Below, piece by piece: positions 17,235 through 27,222 of a stretch of DNA of 64,000 nucleotides. Positions within the stretch are counted from its first letter, which is position 1. Every line of letters begins with the position of its first letter. This DNA is from Lentisalinibacter sediminis (GTDB lineage Bacteria; Pseudomonadota; Gammaproteobacteria; Steroidobacterales; Woeseiaceae), in assembly GCF_040706615.1 (NCBI RefSeq), contig NZ_JAPDRF010000004.1, positions 186,001 through 250,000 of the forward strand, in the 5' to 3' direction. A model generated the notes under the pieces. The model was given only the letters and a program-made list of their open reading frames with translations, had not been told where the DNA came from and did not search any database. The translations under genes and the position numbers were made by a program.

Positions 17235-17389
17235 TACCGGAACGGCATTTCCGGCGGAGGAGACGCTGAGCACTCTGCTGCCCTCGTTGGCGTCGGAATT
17301 CTCCAAGTCCGCCCGCTCGCGGGAAGAAAGGGCGTTTACCGAGTCTCCCTGCAGAGACTCAGTGAATGCCTGCTTGTCTGGCGGACGAG

Positions 17390-18241
17390 CTAGTCCGGAG
17401 CGAACGATGCTGCGGAGACAGAAGCCTGCCGCCGCTCATATGCATCGCTGTATCTGATTATCCTGCGGGTTGCGAGTCGATCGCCGTTCCGGAATTCGGG
17501 GCCCCGCGCCGTCACTTCCAACATAGCCTGACCTATCTGCGTGGCCCCCACCGCCGCCCCGACGGGTGCAAAAAACCAGTAGAGCAGATCCTGACCCAAA
17601 TGCGCTTCCTCTCTTGTTGGACCAATGTAGTCCGGCCGATAAGCGATCACGCGGAGATTCGAACCTTCCGCAACGCCGAAGAGCGTATTCTCCGCACGCA
17701 CTTTCTCACGCGCCCACATCATGCGCGAATCCTCTGAAATGTCGCTGGAACTAATGTAGTGGAACGAGATATCCGGATTGTCGCTGACACCGAGCCACTC
17801 CCGGACGAACCGCACCGGGAAATCCACGTGGATCCGACCGTAGGTTTCCTCGTCGACGTTTACGCTACTCGTCCCGATGGCCCAGTAGACGGCATCGGCC
17901 GATGCCATTTGCGCGTGGAGTGCCGAATAATCGAGGTAATCCCGGTGCAGCGTCATTTCTACCTTGCCCGAAGCCACGCCTGCATCGATCCGGGGCGTCG
18001 AACGCCGGGTGAACACGTAGATCCGGGAGACGTCCGGATCGGCCAGCGCGGCTTTGAGTATTCCGTCGCCTGCGGTCCCGCTGGCGCCGAAGATCGCGAC
18101 CGTATGGTGCCGGGAAGGCGGCCCTTCAAGCCGTGCAATCACTCGGTCGTCCACCAGCGAGGAAACGAGCAGACCCAGGTAAAGGAATGCAAATAAAACC
18201 AGCGGTGCGAGGAAAATCGTGCGCGCCCGAAGAAGTCTCAT
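17390..18241 (-). CDS. NAD(P)-binding Rossmann-fold protein, membrane anchored
   Basis: The 283-residue protein begins with one hydrophobic helix (TIFLAPLVLFAFLYLGLLVSSL, spanning residues about 8-29) and then an atypical-SDR NAD(P)-binding loop VAIFGASGTAGDGIL (about 47-61). IYVFTRRSTPR, ADAVYWAIGTSSV, HYISSSDIS and VIAYRPDYIGP follow the NAD(P)H-binding/NmrA-like pattern, but no canonical YxxxK catalytic pair is evident. It may therefore be a sensor or redox protein. The ATG at 18241 is chosen because it directly precedes the anchor helix. It is convergent with the propeller gene across a 155-base gap that holds an inverted repeat (17341-17360) and nothing else I recognise. Confidence 0.7.
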   Translation of the reverse strand: MRLLRARTIFLAPLVLFAFLYLGLLVSSLVDDRVIARLEGPPSRHHTVAIFGASGTAGDGILKAALADPDVSRIYVFTRRSTPRIDAGVASGKVEMTLHRDYLDYSALHAQMASADAVYWAIGTSSVNVDEETYGRIHVDFPVRFVREWLGVSDNPDISFHYISSSDISEDSRMMWAREKVRAENTLFGVAEGSNLRVIAYRPDYIGPTREEAHLGQDLLYWFFAPVGAAVGATQIGQAMLEVTARGPEFRNGDRLATRRIIRYSDAYERRQASVSAASFAPD

Positions 18242-18345
18242 CGCTCGATATCCTGGCACCGGTGACGGAAACCAGGGCCGGTCGGCCTGGCGTACCAATC
18301 GCATGCGGAATTGACGCGGTGCATCGAGCCCGGTATCTCTGTCTG

Positions 18346-19071
18346 ATGTCCCATTGTCAGAATTGCCATCGCAGGCTCGACGGACCCTACTGTGCAGCCT
18401 GCGGTCAGCGAGACATCGATCTCGAGCGGCCGGTCTGGAGCCTGATTCGGGACGTCGTCAAAGAGACCTTCGAACTGGACGGGCGGGCAGCCGTGACGCT
18501 CAAGACCCTGTTTCGCCACCCTGGAATGCTGACATCCGAGTTTCTTGCCGGTCGTCGCCAGACCTTTACGCCGCCACTGCGGCTCTATCTCGCAATCAGC
18601 ATCTCGTTTTTCGTTCTTTTCGCCTGGTTCGCACAAAGCGGCGCCTTGCTCGATCCCGGTCAGGACCCGGGTTTCGATGCGGCCGTCCAGGCGCGTTTTC
18701 TGTCCGAGGATTTGCCGCGCCTGATGTTCATCATGCTGCCCGTGTTCGCGCTGCTTCTGAAGATTGTCTATCTCAGGCGACTGTACTTCGACCACATGAT
18801 TTTTTCGCTTCATTTGCACAGTGCAGCCTACGTGATACTCGCCGTGATTCTATCGCTCGAGAACCTGTCCGACCGGCATACTACCTTCCTGATCTCTCAG
18901 TTTGCCCTGTTCGTCTGCTTCCTCGCCTATTTCCTGGTCGCTGTGCGCCGCGTCTATCAATCAGGCTGGCTGACGAGCGTATTGAAGTCGGCCATTGTGT
19001 TATTCGGCTATACGCTCGTAGTCTCCGTCGTGATCGAGAACACCAGCAAATTCAGGATCATCGCGGACTAG
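18346..19071 (+). CDS. DUF3667-like membrane protein with N-terminal zinc ribbon
   Basis: The 241-residue product starts MSHCQNCHRRLDGPYCAACGQ, a four-cysteine zinc ribbon, followed by LRHPGM-like FRHPGMLTSEFLAGRRQTF, the conserved DUF3667 core (about residues 54-72), and then four or five hydrophobic helices. Function of the family is unknown; it probably sits in the inner membrane with the ribbon in the cytoplasm. The ATG at 18346 is preferred over longer in-frame starts because the ribbon begins there. It is divergent from the Rossmann-fold gene (105-base gap) and faces the tRNA-Ser gene. Confidence 0.8.
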   Translation: MSHCQNCHRRLDGPYCAACGQRDIDLERPVWSLIRDVVKETFELDGRAAVTLKTLFRHPGMLTSEFLAGRRQTFTPPLRLYLAISISFFVLFAWFAQSGALLDPGQDPGFDAAVQARFLSEDLPRLMFIMLPVFALLLKIVYLRRLYFDHMIFSLHLHSAAYVILAVILSLENLSDRHTTFLISQFALFVCFLAYFLVAVRRVYQSGWLTSVLKSAIVLFGYTLVVSVVIENTSKFRIIAD

Positions 19072-19101
19072 CCGAGCTGCCGGCAGAGGCCGGTACGCGA
19101 G

Positions 19102-19124
19102 AAAAAAAGGGCCGCGGGGGCCCT
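19102..19124 (-). terminator. Rho-independent terminator of tRNA-Ser
   Basis: On the minus strand AGGGCC (19124-19119), loop CCCGC and GGCCCT (19113-19108) form a six-pair GC stem followed by seven T residues (19108-19102). It begins eight bases after the tRNA CCA end. It may also block read-through into the end of the DUF3667-like gene. Confidence 0.85.
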
Positions 19125-19131
19125 CTGATTC

Positions 19132-19221
19132 TGGCGGAGGGGGTGGGATTCGAACCCACGGTACGCTGACGCGCACACCTGATTTCGAGTCAGGCCCGTT
19201 CGACCACTCCGGCACCCCTCC
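19132..19221 (-). tRNA. tRNA-Ser (anticodon CGA)
   Basis: The 90-base gene has acceptor arms GGAGGGG and CCCCTCC, discriminator G and an encoded CCA. The anticodon stem-loop CCTGA-CTCGAAA-TCAGG places CGA at positions 34-36, the T-arm is GTGGG-TTCGAAT-CCCAC, and a long variable arm typical of serine tRNAs separates the two. It reads the UCG codon, which should be common in this GC-rich genome. Confidence 0.97.
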
Positions 19222-19248
19222 GTACTTGAAAAGCGGGTTGGCGGCCTA

Positions 19249-19254
19249 ATTATA
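19249..19254 (-). promoter_or_regulatory. Candidate -10 element for tRNA-Ser
   Basis: On the minus strand a perfect TATAAT (19254-19249) is followed by a GC-rich discriminator, and the tRNA 5' end lies 28 bases downstream. No good -35 hexamer is visible at the usual spacing. Confidence 0.45.
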
Positions 19255-19390
19255 TCAACAGGTTAGGTGCCGCACCGCCCGATTGCACGTTTTCGGTGCG
19301 GACCGCGCCCGGTTGCCGCATTGCCGGGAATGGGCTGCGGATCATGGTCACGTGTGAGACGGCTGTCAAGCCGCGGCCTCGTGTGGCGCC

Positions 19391-19396
19391 TATAAT
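19391..19396 (+). promoter_or_regulatory. Candidate -10 element for mltF
   Basis: A perfect TATAAT lies 83 bases upstream of the mltF ATG. A convincing -35 box at 16-18 bases is not seen. The 257-base stretch between tRNA-Ser and mltF otherwise shows no gene. Confidence 0.4.
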
Positions 19397-19478
19397 GAAG
19401 ATACGGCCGGGGACACGGCGATGCGTCCACCGCCGCCAAGAGCAAGCAGAAGATGGCGTCGGGCAGCGAAGGAGATTG

Positions 19479-20933
19479 ATGGTCTTCAGAATCGGCATCT
19501 ATCTGGCGATCGCGGCACTCCTCGGCACCTGCCAGGAACTCCCGCCCCAGCTCGAGCAGGTGAAGACCCTCGGCGAGCTGCGGGTGGTCACCCGCAACAG
19601 CCCCACCGCGTATTACATCGGCGTGAACGGACCCGTAGGGCCGGAGTACGACCTGGTGAAAGGCTTCGCCGACAGCCTCGGCGTGGAGCTGAAGGTCACC
19701 GCGGTGGAGAGCTTCGATCAGATCATACCCACCATCGTGGCCGGCGAAGCGCATATGGCGGCGGCGGGGCTCTCTGCGACCGAATCCCGCAAGGAGCGCG
19801 TGCAGTTCAGCATCCCCTATCACGAGGTGACGCAGCACCTGATCTACCGGCTCGGCACCGGCAAACCCCGCAGCGTGGAAGAGCTCACCGACGGCCGTAT
19901 CGCAGTGATGGCGGGCAGCAGCCACGTGGAGACGCTGGAGTCCCTGCAGCAGGAGGTGCCGGCGCTGGACTGGACCGAGGAGCGCAGCGCCGAGGTGGCC
20001 GACCTGCTCATGAGTGTCGCCGCCGACGAGATCGACTACACGGTGGCCGACTCCACGGATTTCAACATCATCCGCAACTACCACCCCGAACTGCGCGTGG
20101 CGCTGGACCTGGAGATGGCCGACCCCATCGCCTGGGCCTTCCCCGCAGACGCCGACGACAGCCTGGTGGAGGCCGCCAACCGCTACCTGCGGCGCACGGA
20201 GCAGGGCGGCCGACTCGCCCGTATCCTCGAGCGCTACTATGGCCACACCGACAAGTTCGACTACGTGGGCACCCGCGCCTTCATGCGCCACTACGAGCGG
20301 CGCCTGCCCCGCTACCGGGAGATGTTCGAGGAGGCGGCCGACGAGAACGCCATCGACTGGCGCCTGCTGGCAGCGATGGGCTACCAGGAATCCCACTGGC
20401 GGCCCGGCGCCGTGTCGCCCACCGGGGTGCGCGGCATCATGATGCTGACCGAAGCGACGGCGGACTATCTCGGCATCGAGGACCGGGTGGATCCGGAGTC
20501 GAGCATCTCCGGCGGCGCCCGTTTCCTCCGCCGGCTGAAGCAGCGACTGCCGGATTCCATCAGGGAGCCGGACCGCACCTGGATGTCGCTGGCCGCCTAC
20601 AATGTGGGCTACGGCCATCTCATGGACGCCAGGCGCATCGTCGAGATCCAGGGCGGCAACCCGGACGCCTGGATCGACGTGAGCGAGACGCTGCCCTTGT
20701 TGGCCCGGCGCAAGTGGTATTCACGGCTGATGTACGGCTACGCTCGCGGCTGGGAACCGGTGCTTTACGTGGAGAACGTGCGCACCTACCTCGACATCCT
20801 GCGCTGGCTCACGGAGCGGGAGCAGCGTGAGCAGGAACGCAGGGACGGGACCGTGCTCGCGCAGGAAGACGGCGAAGAAGCGCCCGCCGAGACCGGCGGC
20901 GAGGACGAGTCGCAGGCGGCCGCGGTCGATTAG
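19479..20933 (+). CDS. mltF: Membrane-bound lytic murein transglycosylase F
   Basis: The 484-residue protein joins a periplasmic solute-binding-protein-like domain (about residues 30-260; LRVVTRNSPTAYYI, VGPEYDLVKGFADSLGV) to a lytic transglycosylase domain (about 280-440) with the catalytic-Glu motif AAMGYQESHWRP and the GVRGIMMLTEATA and SLAAYNVGYGH segments. This is the MltF architecture, which cleaves peptidoglycan glycan strands to 1,6-anhydromuropeptides. The ATG at 19479 has GGAG upstream. The signal ends in LLGTC, a poor lipobox with Thr before Cys, so lipidation is uncertain. Its stop codon overlaps that of the convergent tadA. Confidence 0.93.
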   Translation: MVFRIGIYLAIAALLGTCQELPPQLEQVKTLGELRVVTRNSPTAYYIGVNGPVGPEYDLVKGFADSLGVELKVTAVESFDQIIPTIVAGEAHMAAAGLSATESRKERVQFSIPYHEVTQHLIYRLGTGKPRSVEELTDGRIAVMAGSSHVETLESLQQEVPALDWTEERSAEVADLLMSVAADEIDYTVADSTDFNIIRNYHPELRVALDLEMADPIAWAFPADADDSLVEAANRYLRRTEQGGRLARILERYYGHTDKFDYVGTRAFMRHYERRLPRYREMFEEAADENAIDWRLLAAMGYQESHWRPGAVSPTGVRGIMMLTEATADYLGIEDRVDPESSISGGARFLRRLKQRLPDSIREPDRTWMSLAAYNVGYGHLMDARRIVEIQGGNPDAWIDVSETLPLLARRKWYSRLMYGYARGWEPVLYVENVRTYLDILRWLTEREQREQERRDGTVLAQEDGEEAPAETGGEDESQAAAVD

Positions 20934-21418
20934 CCGCCCGCCGCTGCCCGCCGGGAGCGGAAAAACGCCCGCAGCAGCTCACCGCACTCCTCGGCCAGCA
21001 CACCGCCCGTGACTTTCAGGTCGTGGTTGGCGCCGGGCCCGCGGCACAGATCCACCACCGTGCCGGCCACGCCGCTCTTCGGGTCGGCGGCACCGAACAC
21101 CAGGCGCTCCACCCGGGCATGACGCATGGCGCCTGCGCACATGATGCACGGCTCCAGCGTGACGTAGAGGGTGGTGCCGGTCAGCCGATAGTTGCCCAGC
21201 CGGCGCGCGGCCTCCCGCAACGCGCCGATCTCCGCGTGTCCCGTGGGATCGCAGGAGCCGATGGGCGTGTTGCGCCCGCGGCCGCAGATCTCGCCGTCCT
21301 TCACGATGACGGCACCCACCGGCACCTCGCCGAGACGCTCGGCCTCCCGCGCCTCGGCGATGGCGAGGCGCATCATGGCCTCGTCCGTGGTCTCGATGCT
21401 GTCGGTCGTCTCCTCCAT
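20930..21418 (-). CDS. tadA: tRNA-specific adenosine deaminase
   Basis: The 162-residue enzyme converts wobble adenosine-34 to inosine in tRNA-Arg. The zinc site is complete: HAE at residues 61-63 (His ligand and catalytic Glu) and PCIMC with Cys 91 and Cys 94. VPVGAVIVKDGEI and the TGHAEIGALREAA helix match TadA, and length agrees with the E. coli enzyme. The ATG at 21418 was chosen because longer in-frame starts add only sequence antisense to lldD. It is divergent from lldD (75 bases) and its TAA stop overlaps the mltF stop. Confidence 0.95.
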   Translation of the reverse strand: MEETTDSIETTDEAMMRLAIAEAREAERLGEVPVGAVIVKDGEICGRGRNTPIGSCDPTGHAEIGALREAARRLGNYRLTGTTLYVTLEPCIMCAGAMRHARVERLVFGAADPKSGVAGTVVDLCRGPGANHDLKVTGGVLAEECGELLRAFFRSRRAAAGG

Positions 21419-21493
21419 TGTCTTGTTGATGGTATCGCTTTTGGCTAAGTTTGCCCTCTGCGTCCCGCCTTTCATCCGCCACAGGAGATCAGC

Positions 21494-22666
21494 ATGGGCA
21501 CCCTGCGACTCGCGCCCGCCTCCACCGAGGACTATCGCCGCCTCGCCGAACAGCGCCTGCCGCGCTTCCTGTTCGACTACATCGACGGCGGCGCCTACGA
21601 CGAGGTGACACTCGCAAAGAATGTCGCCGACTTCCGGGCGCTGGGCGTGAAGCAGCGAGTGCTGCGCGATGTCTCCCGCATCGAAACCGGCATCGAGCTG
21701 CTGGGCGAGCAGTGGACGATGCCGCTGGCGCTCGCGCCGGTGGGCCTGGCCGGCATGATGGCTCGGCGCGGCGAGGTACAGGCCGTGCGGGCGGCCGACG
21801 CCCTCGGCGTCCCCTTCTGCCACTCCACCGTGGGCATCTGCTCCGTCGAAGAAGTGGCCGAGGCGGCGCGGCGCCCGTTCTGGTTCCAGCTCTACATGAT
21901 GCGCGACCGGGGCCACGTGAAGGAGCTGGTGCAGCGGGCAGGTAACGCGGGTTGCCGGACGCTGGTATTCACCGTGGATCTCGCCGTCGTCGGCGCCCGC
22001 TACCGTGACGTGCGCAACGGCCTCAGCGGCGGCACCGGGCTGTGGGGCAAGCTGCGCGGCAAGCTCGGCGAGATCCTGCTGCACCCCCGCTGGGCCTGGG
22101 ACGTGGGCGTGAACGGCAAACCGCACGTCTTCGGCAACCTCACCGAGTACGTACCGAAGGCCTCGACGCCGGACGACTTCCGCGAGTGGGTGGACTCCCA
22201 GTTCGATCCGGCCGTCACCTGGCAGGATATCGAGTGGCTGCGCTCCATCTGGGACGGGCGCATCGTGATCAAGGGCGTGCTGAGTCCGGAGGACGCGGTG
22301 GCGGCGGCGGAGGCCGGCGCCGATGCCGTGATCGTCTCAAATCACGGCGGCCGTCAGCTCGACGGCGTCTCCTCCACCATCAATATGCTGCCGCGGGTGG
22401 TCGAGGCGGCCGGTGACAGGACCGAGGTGCTGGTGGACAGCGGCGTGCGCAACGGCCAGGACGTGGTGCGCGCGCTGGCCAGCGGGGCGAAGGCGGCGCT
22501 GATCGGGCGACCCTGGATCTGGGCGGTGGCCGGCCGGGGCGAGGCCGGGCTGCGCGCGCTGCTGAAGACCTTCCAGGCCGAGATGAAGGTGTCGATGGCG
22601 CTCACCGCCTGCACGACCATCGGCGACCTCACGCCGGAGATCCTCGAGCCACGCGAAAAAGACTAG
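21494..22666 (+). CDS. lldD: FMN-dependent alpha-hydroxy acid dehydrogenase, probably L-lactate dehydrogenase (quinone)
   Basis: The 390-residue protein shows the FMN hydroxy-acid dehydrogenase fold: FDYIDGGAYDEVTL near the N-terminus, PLALAPVGLAGMM, the FQLYMMRDRGH strand, TVDLAVVGARYRDVRNG, and the catalytic His/Arg motif VSNHGGRQLDG (about 277-287), with VDSGVRNGQDVVRALASGA closing the FMN site. The length and the internal membrane-loop region (KLGEILLHPRWAWDVG) fit LldD, which passes lactate electrons to the quinone pool. Related mandelate or glycolate oxidases cannot be excluded. It is a single gene, convergent with guaA (18 bases). Confidence 0.85.
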   Translation: MGTLRLAPASTEDYRRLAEQRLPRFLFDYIDGGAYDEVTLAKNVADFRALGVKQRVLRDVSRIETGIELLGEQWTMPLALAPVGLAGMMARRGEVQAVRAADALGVPFCHSTVGICSVEEVAEAARRPFWFQLYMMRDRGHVKELVQRAGNAGCRTLVFTVDLAVVGARYRDVRNGLSGGTGLWGKLRGKLGEILLHPRWAWDVGVNGKPHVFGNLTEYVPKASTPDDFREWVDSQFDPAVTWQDIEWLRSIWDGRIVIKGVLSPEDAVAAAEAGADAVIVSNHGGRQLDGVSSTINMLPRVVEAAGDRTEVLVDSGVRNGQDVVRALASGAKAALIGRPWIWAVAGRGEAGLRALLKTFQAEMKVSMALTACTTIGDLTPEILEPREKD

Positions 22667-22684
22667 CGGCGATACCGCCTCGCC

Positions 22685-24259
22685 CTACTCCCATTCGATG
22701 GTAGCCGGCGGCTTGCCGGAGATGTCGTAGGTCACCCGGGAAATACCGTCCACCTCGTTGATGATCCTGAGCGACACCCGTTCCAGGAACTCATACGGCA
22801 GGTGTGCCCAGCGGGCGGTCATGAAATCGATGGTCTCGACCGCACGCAGCGCGATCACCCAGTCGTAGCGCCGCCCGTCACCCATGACGCCGACGGAGCG
22901 CACCGGCAGGAACACGGCGAACGCCTGGCTGGTCCGGTCGTAGAGATCGTGGGCGCGCAGCTCGGAGATGAAGATCTCGTCGGCGCGCTGCAGTAGCGCA
23001 GCGTATTCCCGCTTGACCTCGCCCAGGATGCGCACGCCGAGGCCTGGCCCGGGGAACGGGTGGCGATAGACCATTTCCCGCGGCAGGCCGAGTTCCACGC
23101 CGATGCGCCGCACCTCGTCCTTGAACAGCTCGCGCAGCGGCTCAACCAGCTTCAGGTTCATCTTCTCGGGCAGGCCGCCCACGTTGTGGTGAGACTTGAT
23201 GACGTGCGCCTTGCCGGTCTTAGCGCCGGCGGATTCGATCACGTCCGGGTAGATGGTGCCCTGGGCCAGCCAGTCGATGCCTGTCAGTTCCCGCGCCTGT
23301 TCGTCGAAGACCTCGATGAACTCCCGGCCGATGATCTTGCGCTTCTCCTCCGGATCCGCGACGCCTTCCAGCGCCGCGAAGAAGCGCTCGGCGGCATTCA
23401 CGCGGATGACGTTCACGCCCAGGTGGCGGCCGAAGGTGTCCATGACCTGGTCGCCCTCGTTCAGGCGCAGCAGGCCGTGGTCGACGAACACACAGACGAG
23501 CTGGTCGCCGATGGCCTCGTGCAGCAGGGCGGCGACGACGGAAGAATCCACACCGCCGGAGAGCCCCAGCAACACGCGGCCGTCGCCCACCTGCTCGCGC
23601 ACCGCGGCGATGGCGTCGGCCACGATATTGCCCGGCGTCCAGTCGCCGGGGCAGCCGCAGATATCCCGCACGAAGCGGAAGACGATCTGCTCGCCCTGCA
23701 GGGTGTGGGTCACCTCGGGGTGGAACTGCAGGCCGTAGAAGTGGCGCTCCGGATCCTCCATGGCGGCCAGGGGCGAGTTGTCGCTGGCCGCCGCCGCCGC
23801 GAATCCCGGCGGCAGGGCCTCGACCCGGTCGCCGTGGCTCATCCAGACCTTCAGCAGCGCCGTGCCGTCGGCGGTGTGCTCGTCGGCGAGTCCCGCCAGC
23901 AGCCCTGATTCAGCGGGCCGGATCTCGGCGTAGCCGAACTCCCGGTGCGCCGAAGCCTCCACCCGGCCGCCCAGTTGGGCCGCCATGGCCTGCATGCCGT
24001 AGCAGATGCCGAGCACGGGTACACCCAGCTGGAACAGCGCCTCGTGCGCCCGCGGCGGGTCGTCCAGGTTCACGGATTCCGGACCGCCGGAGAGGATGAC
24101 GCCACTGGCGCCGAAACCGCGGATCGCCGCCTCGTCCATGTCCCAGGGATGGATCTCGCAATAGACGCCTGCCTCGCGCACGCGGCGGGCGATCAGCTGA
24201 GTGTACTGGGAGCCGAAGTCGACGATCAGGATGCGGTGCGCATGGATGTCCCGTGACAT
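22685..24259 (-). CDS. guaA: GMP synthase (glutamine-hydrolysing)
   Basis: The 524-residue enzyme aminates XMP to GMP. The N-terminal class I amidotransferase has ILSGGPESVN and the nucleophile motif GICYGMQAMA (about 84-93), with HPEVTHT supplying the His. The ATP-pyrophosphatase domain has the P-loop LLGLSGGVDSSVVAALL (about 227-243), and the C-terminal dimerisation domain ends GKPPATIEWE as usual. The ATG at 24259 begins eight bases after the guaB stop, giving the usual guaB-guaA operon. Longer in-frame starts run back into guaB. Confidence 0.97.
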   Translation of the reverse strand: MSRDIHAHRILIVDFGSQYTQLIARRVREAGVYCEIHPWDMDEAAIRGFGASGVILSGGPESVNLDDPPRAHEALFQLGVPVLGICYGMQAMAAQLGGRVEASAHREFGYAEIRPAESGLLAGLADEHTADGTALLKVWMSHGDRVEALPPGFAAAAASDNSPLAAMEDPERHFYGLQFHPEVTHTLQGEQIVFRFVRDICGCPGDWTPGNIVADAIAAVREQVGDGRVLLGLSGGVDSSVVAALLHEAIGDQLVCVFVDHGLLRLNEGDQVMDTFGRHLGVNVIRVNAAERFFAALEGVADPEEKRKIIGREFIEVFDEQARELTGIDWLAQGTIYPDVIESAGAKTGKAHVIKSHHNVGGLPEKMNLKLVEPLRELFKDEVRRIGVELGLPREMVYRHPFPGPGLGVRILGEVKREYAALLQRADEIFISELRAHDLYDRTSQAFAVFLPVRSVGVMGDGRRYDWVIALRAVETIDFMTARWAHLPYEFLERVSLRIINEVDGISRVTYDISGKPPATIEWE

Positions 24260-24266
24260 CGGCGGC

Positions 24267-25727
<1,461 letters not shown>

Positions 25728-25759
25728 GGGTTCTGCCTGGGGGTGGGGTTAAACGGTCT

Positions 25760-25788
25760 ATTGTATGCCTCGCCGCTCGGCCGGTAAA
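25760..25788 (-). promoter_or_regulatory. Candidate sigma70 promoter of guaBA
   Basis: On the minus strand TTTACC (25788-25783) and TACAAT (25765-25760) are separated by 17 bases, matching four and five of six consensus positions. The predicted start near 25753 lies about 25 bases upstream of the guaB ATG. It is divergent from xseA. Confidence 0.6.
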
Positions 25789-25839
25789 CCGGATACCCGG
25801 CGCGCCCAAGGCTGAATCCGTGGCCTATACTGTCGCGCC

Positions 25840-27222
25840 ATGGAACCCGTGGATGGCCCACTGCCCGGCGGCGGCCGGGAACGCCCGCTCACCGTCTCCG
25901 AACTCAATCGGGATGTGCGAGTGCTGCTGGAGACCGAACTGCCCCGCCTGTGGGTGGAGGGCGAGATCTCGAATCTCGCCCGCCCTGCGTCGGGGCACGT
26001 CTACTTCAGCCTGAAGGACGACGGGTCGCAGATCCGCTGCGCCTTCTTCCGCCAGCGCCAGCGCGGCCTGGCCTTCCGCCCGGAGAACGGACAACAGGTG
26101 CTGGTGCGCGGCCGGGTGAGCCTGTACGAGCCCCGTGGCGACTATCAGATGATCGTCGAGCAGATGGAAGAAGCCGGCGAGGGAGAGCTTCGACGGCGCT
26201 TCGACGCCCTGAAGAAGAAGCTCGCCGCGGAGGGGCTGTTCGACGAGGCGCTGAAGCGGCCCATACCGCGCCTGCCGCGGCGGATCGGCATCGTCACCTC
26301 GCCCACCGGCGCGGCCGTCCGCGACATCCTGCACGTGCTCGCGCGGCGTTTCCCGGCGGTGCCGGTCATCGTCTACCCCACCGCCGTCCAGGGCGACGCC
26401 GCGCCGGCGGAGATCGTAGCCGCCATCGAGACCGCCGGCCGGCGCGCCGAGTGTGACGTGCTCATACTGGCCAGGGGCGGCGGCTCCCTGGAGGATTTGT
26501 GGTCGTTCAATGAGGAAGCGGTGGCACGCGCGGTACGGGCCAGTCCCGTGCCGGTGGTCGCCGGCATCGGTCACGAGATCGACTTCACCATCGCGGACTT
26601 CGCCGCCGACCTGCGGGCGCCCACGCCTTCGGGCGCGGCGGAACTGGTGGTGCCGGACTGGCGTGATTGGTCGGCGCGGCTGGATCAGGCCGCCCGGCGG
26701 CTCGCCACGGGCCTCGACCGCAGGCTGGAAGATCGCGGCCAGACCCTGGACCGGCTGGCGCGGCGCCTGACGCTGGCGAGCCCGGCCCGCCGGCTTCGCC
26801 ACCAGCAGGAACGCCTGGACTCGCTGTCGCGTCGCATGACCTCCGCCCGCAGCGCGCTGCTGACCGCGGCGGGGCACCATCTCGAGCGCCTGGAGGCGCG
26901 CCTGCTCGCCGCCTCACCGGCGGGCCGGCTCAAGGAACTGCACGGCCGCTGGACCCTGGCCGACCGAGCGCTGCGCCGGACCATGCCCGAGCGCCTGCAG
27001 ACCCTGCGAACCCGTCTTGCCGGCGACGCCCGGGCGTTGAACACCGTCAGTCCGCTCGCCACCCTGGAACGCGGCTACGCGATAGTAACCGCCGAACCGG
27101 ACGGTACGGTCCTGCGGGACGCGGCCGGAATCGAACCCGGCACGCGGATCCGTGCCCGCCTCGCCCGCGGCGCGCTCACCGCCACCGTGCAGTCCGCCGA
27201 GACGCCGGAGGACGAGGAATGA
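25840..27222 (+). CDS. xseA: Exodeoxyribonuclease VII large subunit
   Basis: The 460-residue protein has an N-terminal OB fold (LWVEGEISNLARPASGHVY, about residues 36-54) and the catalytic region with PRRIGIVTSPTGAAVRD, ILARGGGSLEDLWSFNEE and VAGIGHEIDFTIADFAADLR, followed by a long coiled-coil arm and a C-terminal LERGYAIV strand. With XseB it degrades single-stranded DNA to oligonucleotides. A TATACT at 25826-25831 lies only eight bases before the ATG, so transcription could begin almost at the start codon. Its TGA overlaps the next gene's ATG (ATGA), implying translational coupling. Confidence 0.96.
   Translation: MEPVDGPLPGGGRERPLTVSELNRDVRVLLETELPRLWVEGEISNLARPASGHVYFSLKDDGSQIRCAFFRQRQRGLAFRPENGQQVLVRGRVSLYEPRGDYQMIVEQMEEAGEGELRRRFDALKKKLAAEGLFDEALKRPIPRLPRRIGIVTSPTGAAVRDILHVLARRFPAVPVIVYPTAVQGDAAPAEIVAAIETAGRRAECDVLILARGGGSLEDLWSFNEEAVARAVRASPVPVVAGIGHEIDFTIADFAADLRAPTPSGAAELVVPDWRDWSARLDQAARRLATGLDRRLEDRGQTLDRLARRLTLASPARRLRHQQERLDSLSRRMTSARSALLTAAGHHLERLEARLLAASPAGRLKELHGRWTLADRALRRTMPERLQTLRTRLAGDARALNTVSPLATLERGYAIVTAEPDGTVLRDAAGIEPGTRIRARLARGALTATVQSAETPEDEE

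Noticed and set aside
17341..17360. Hairpin GAGTCTC-CCTGCA-GAGACTC after the propeller gene
   Set aside because: It has a good stem but no T-run on either strand, so I could not call it a terminator.
19479..19540. MltF as a lipoprotein
   Set aside because: The only cysteine is in LLGTC, where Thr before Cys does not fit the usual lipobox.
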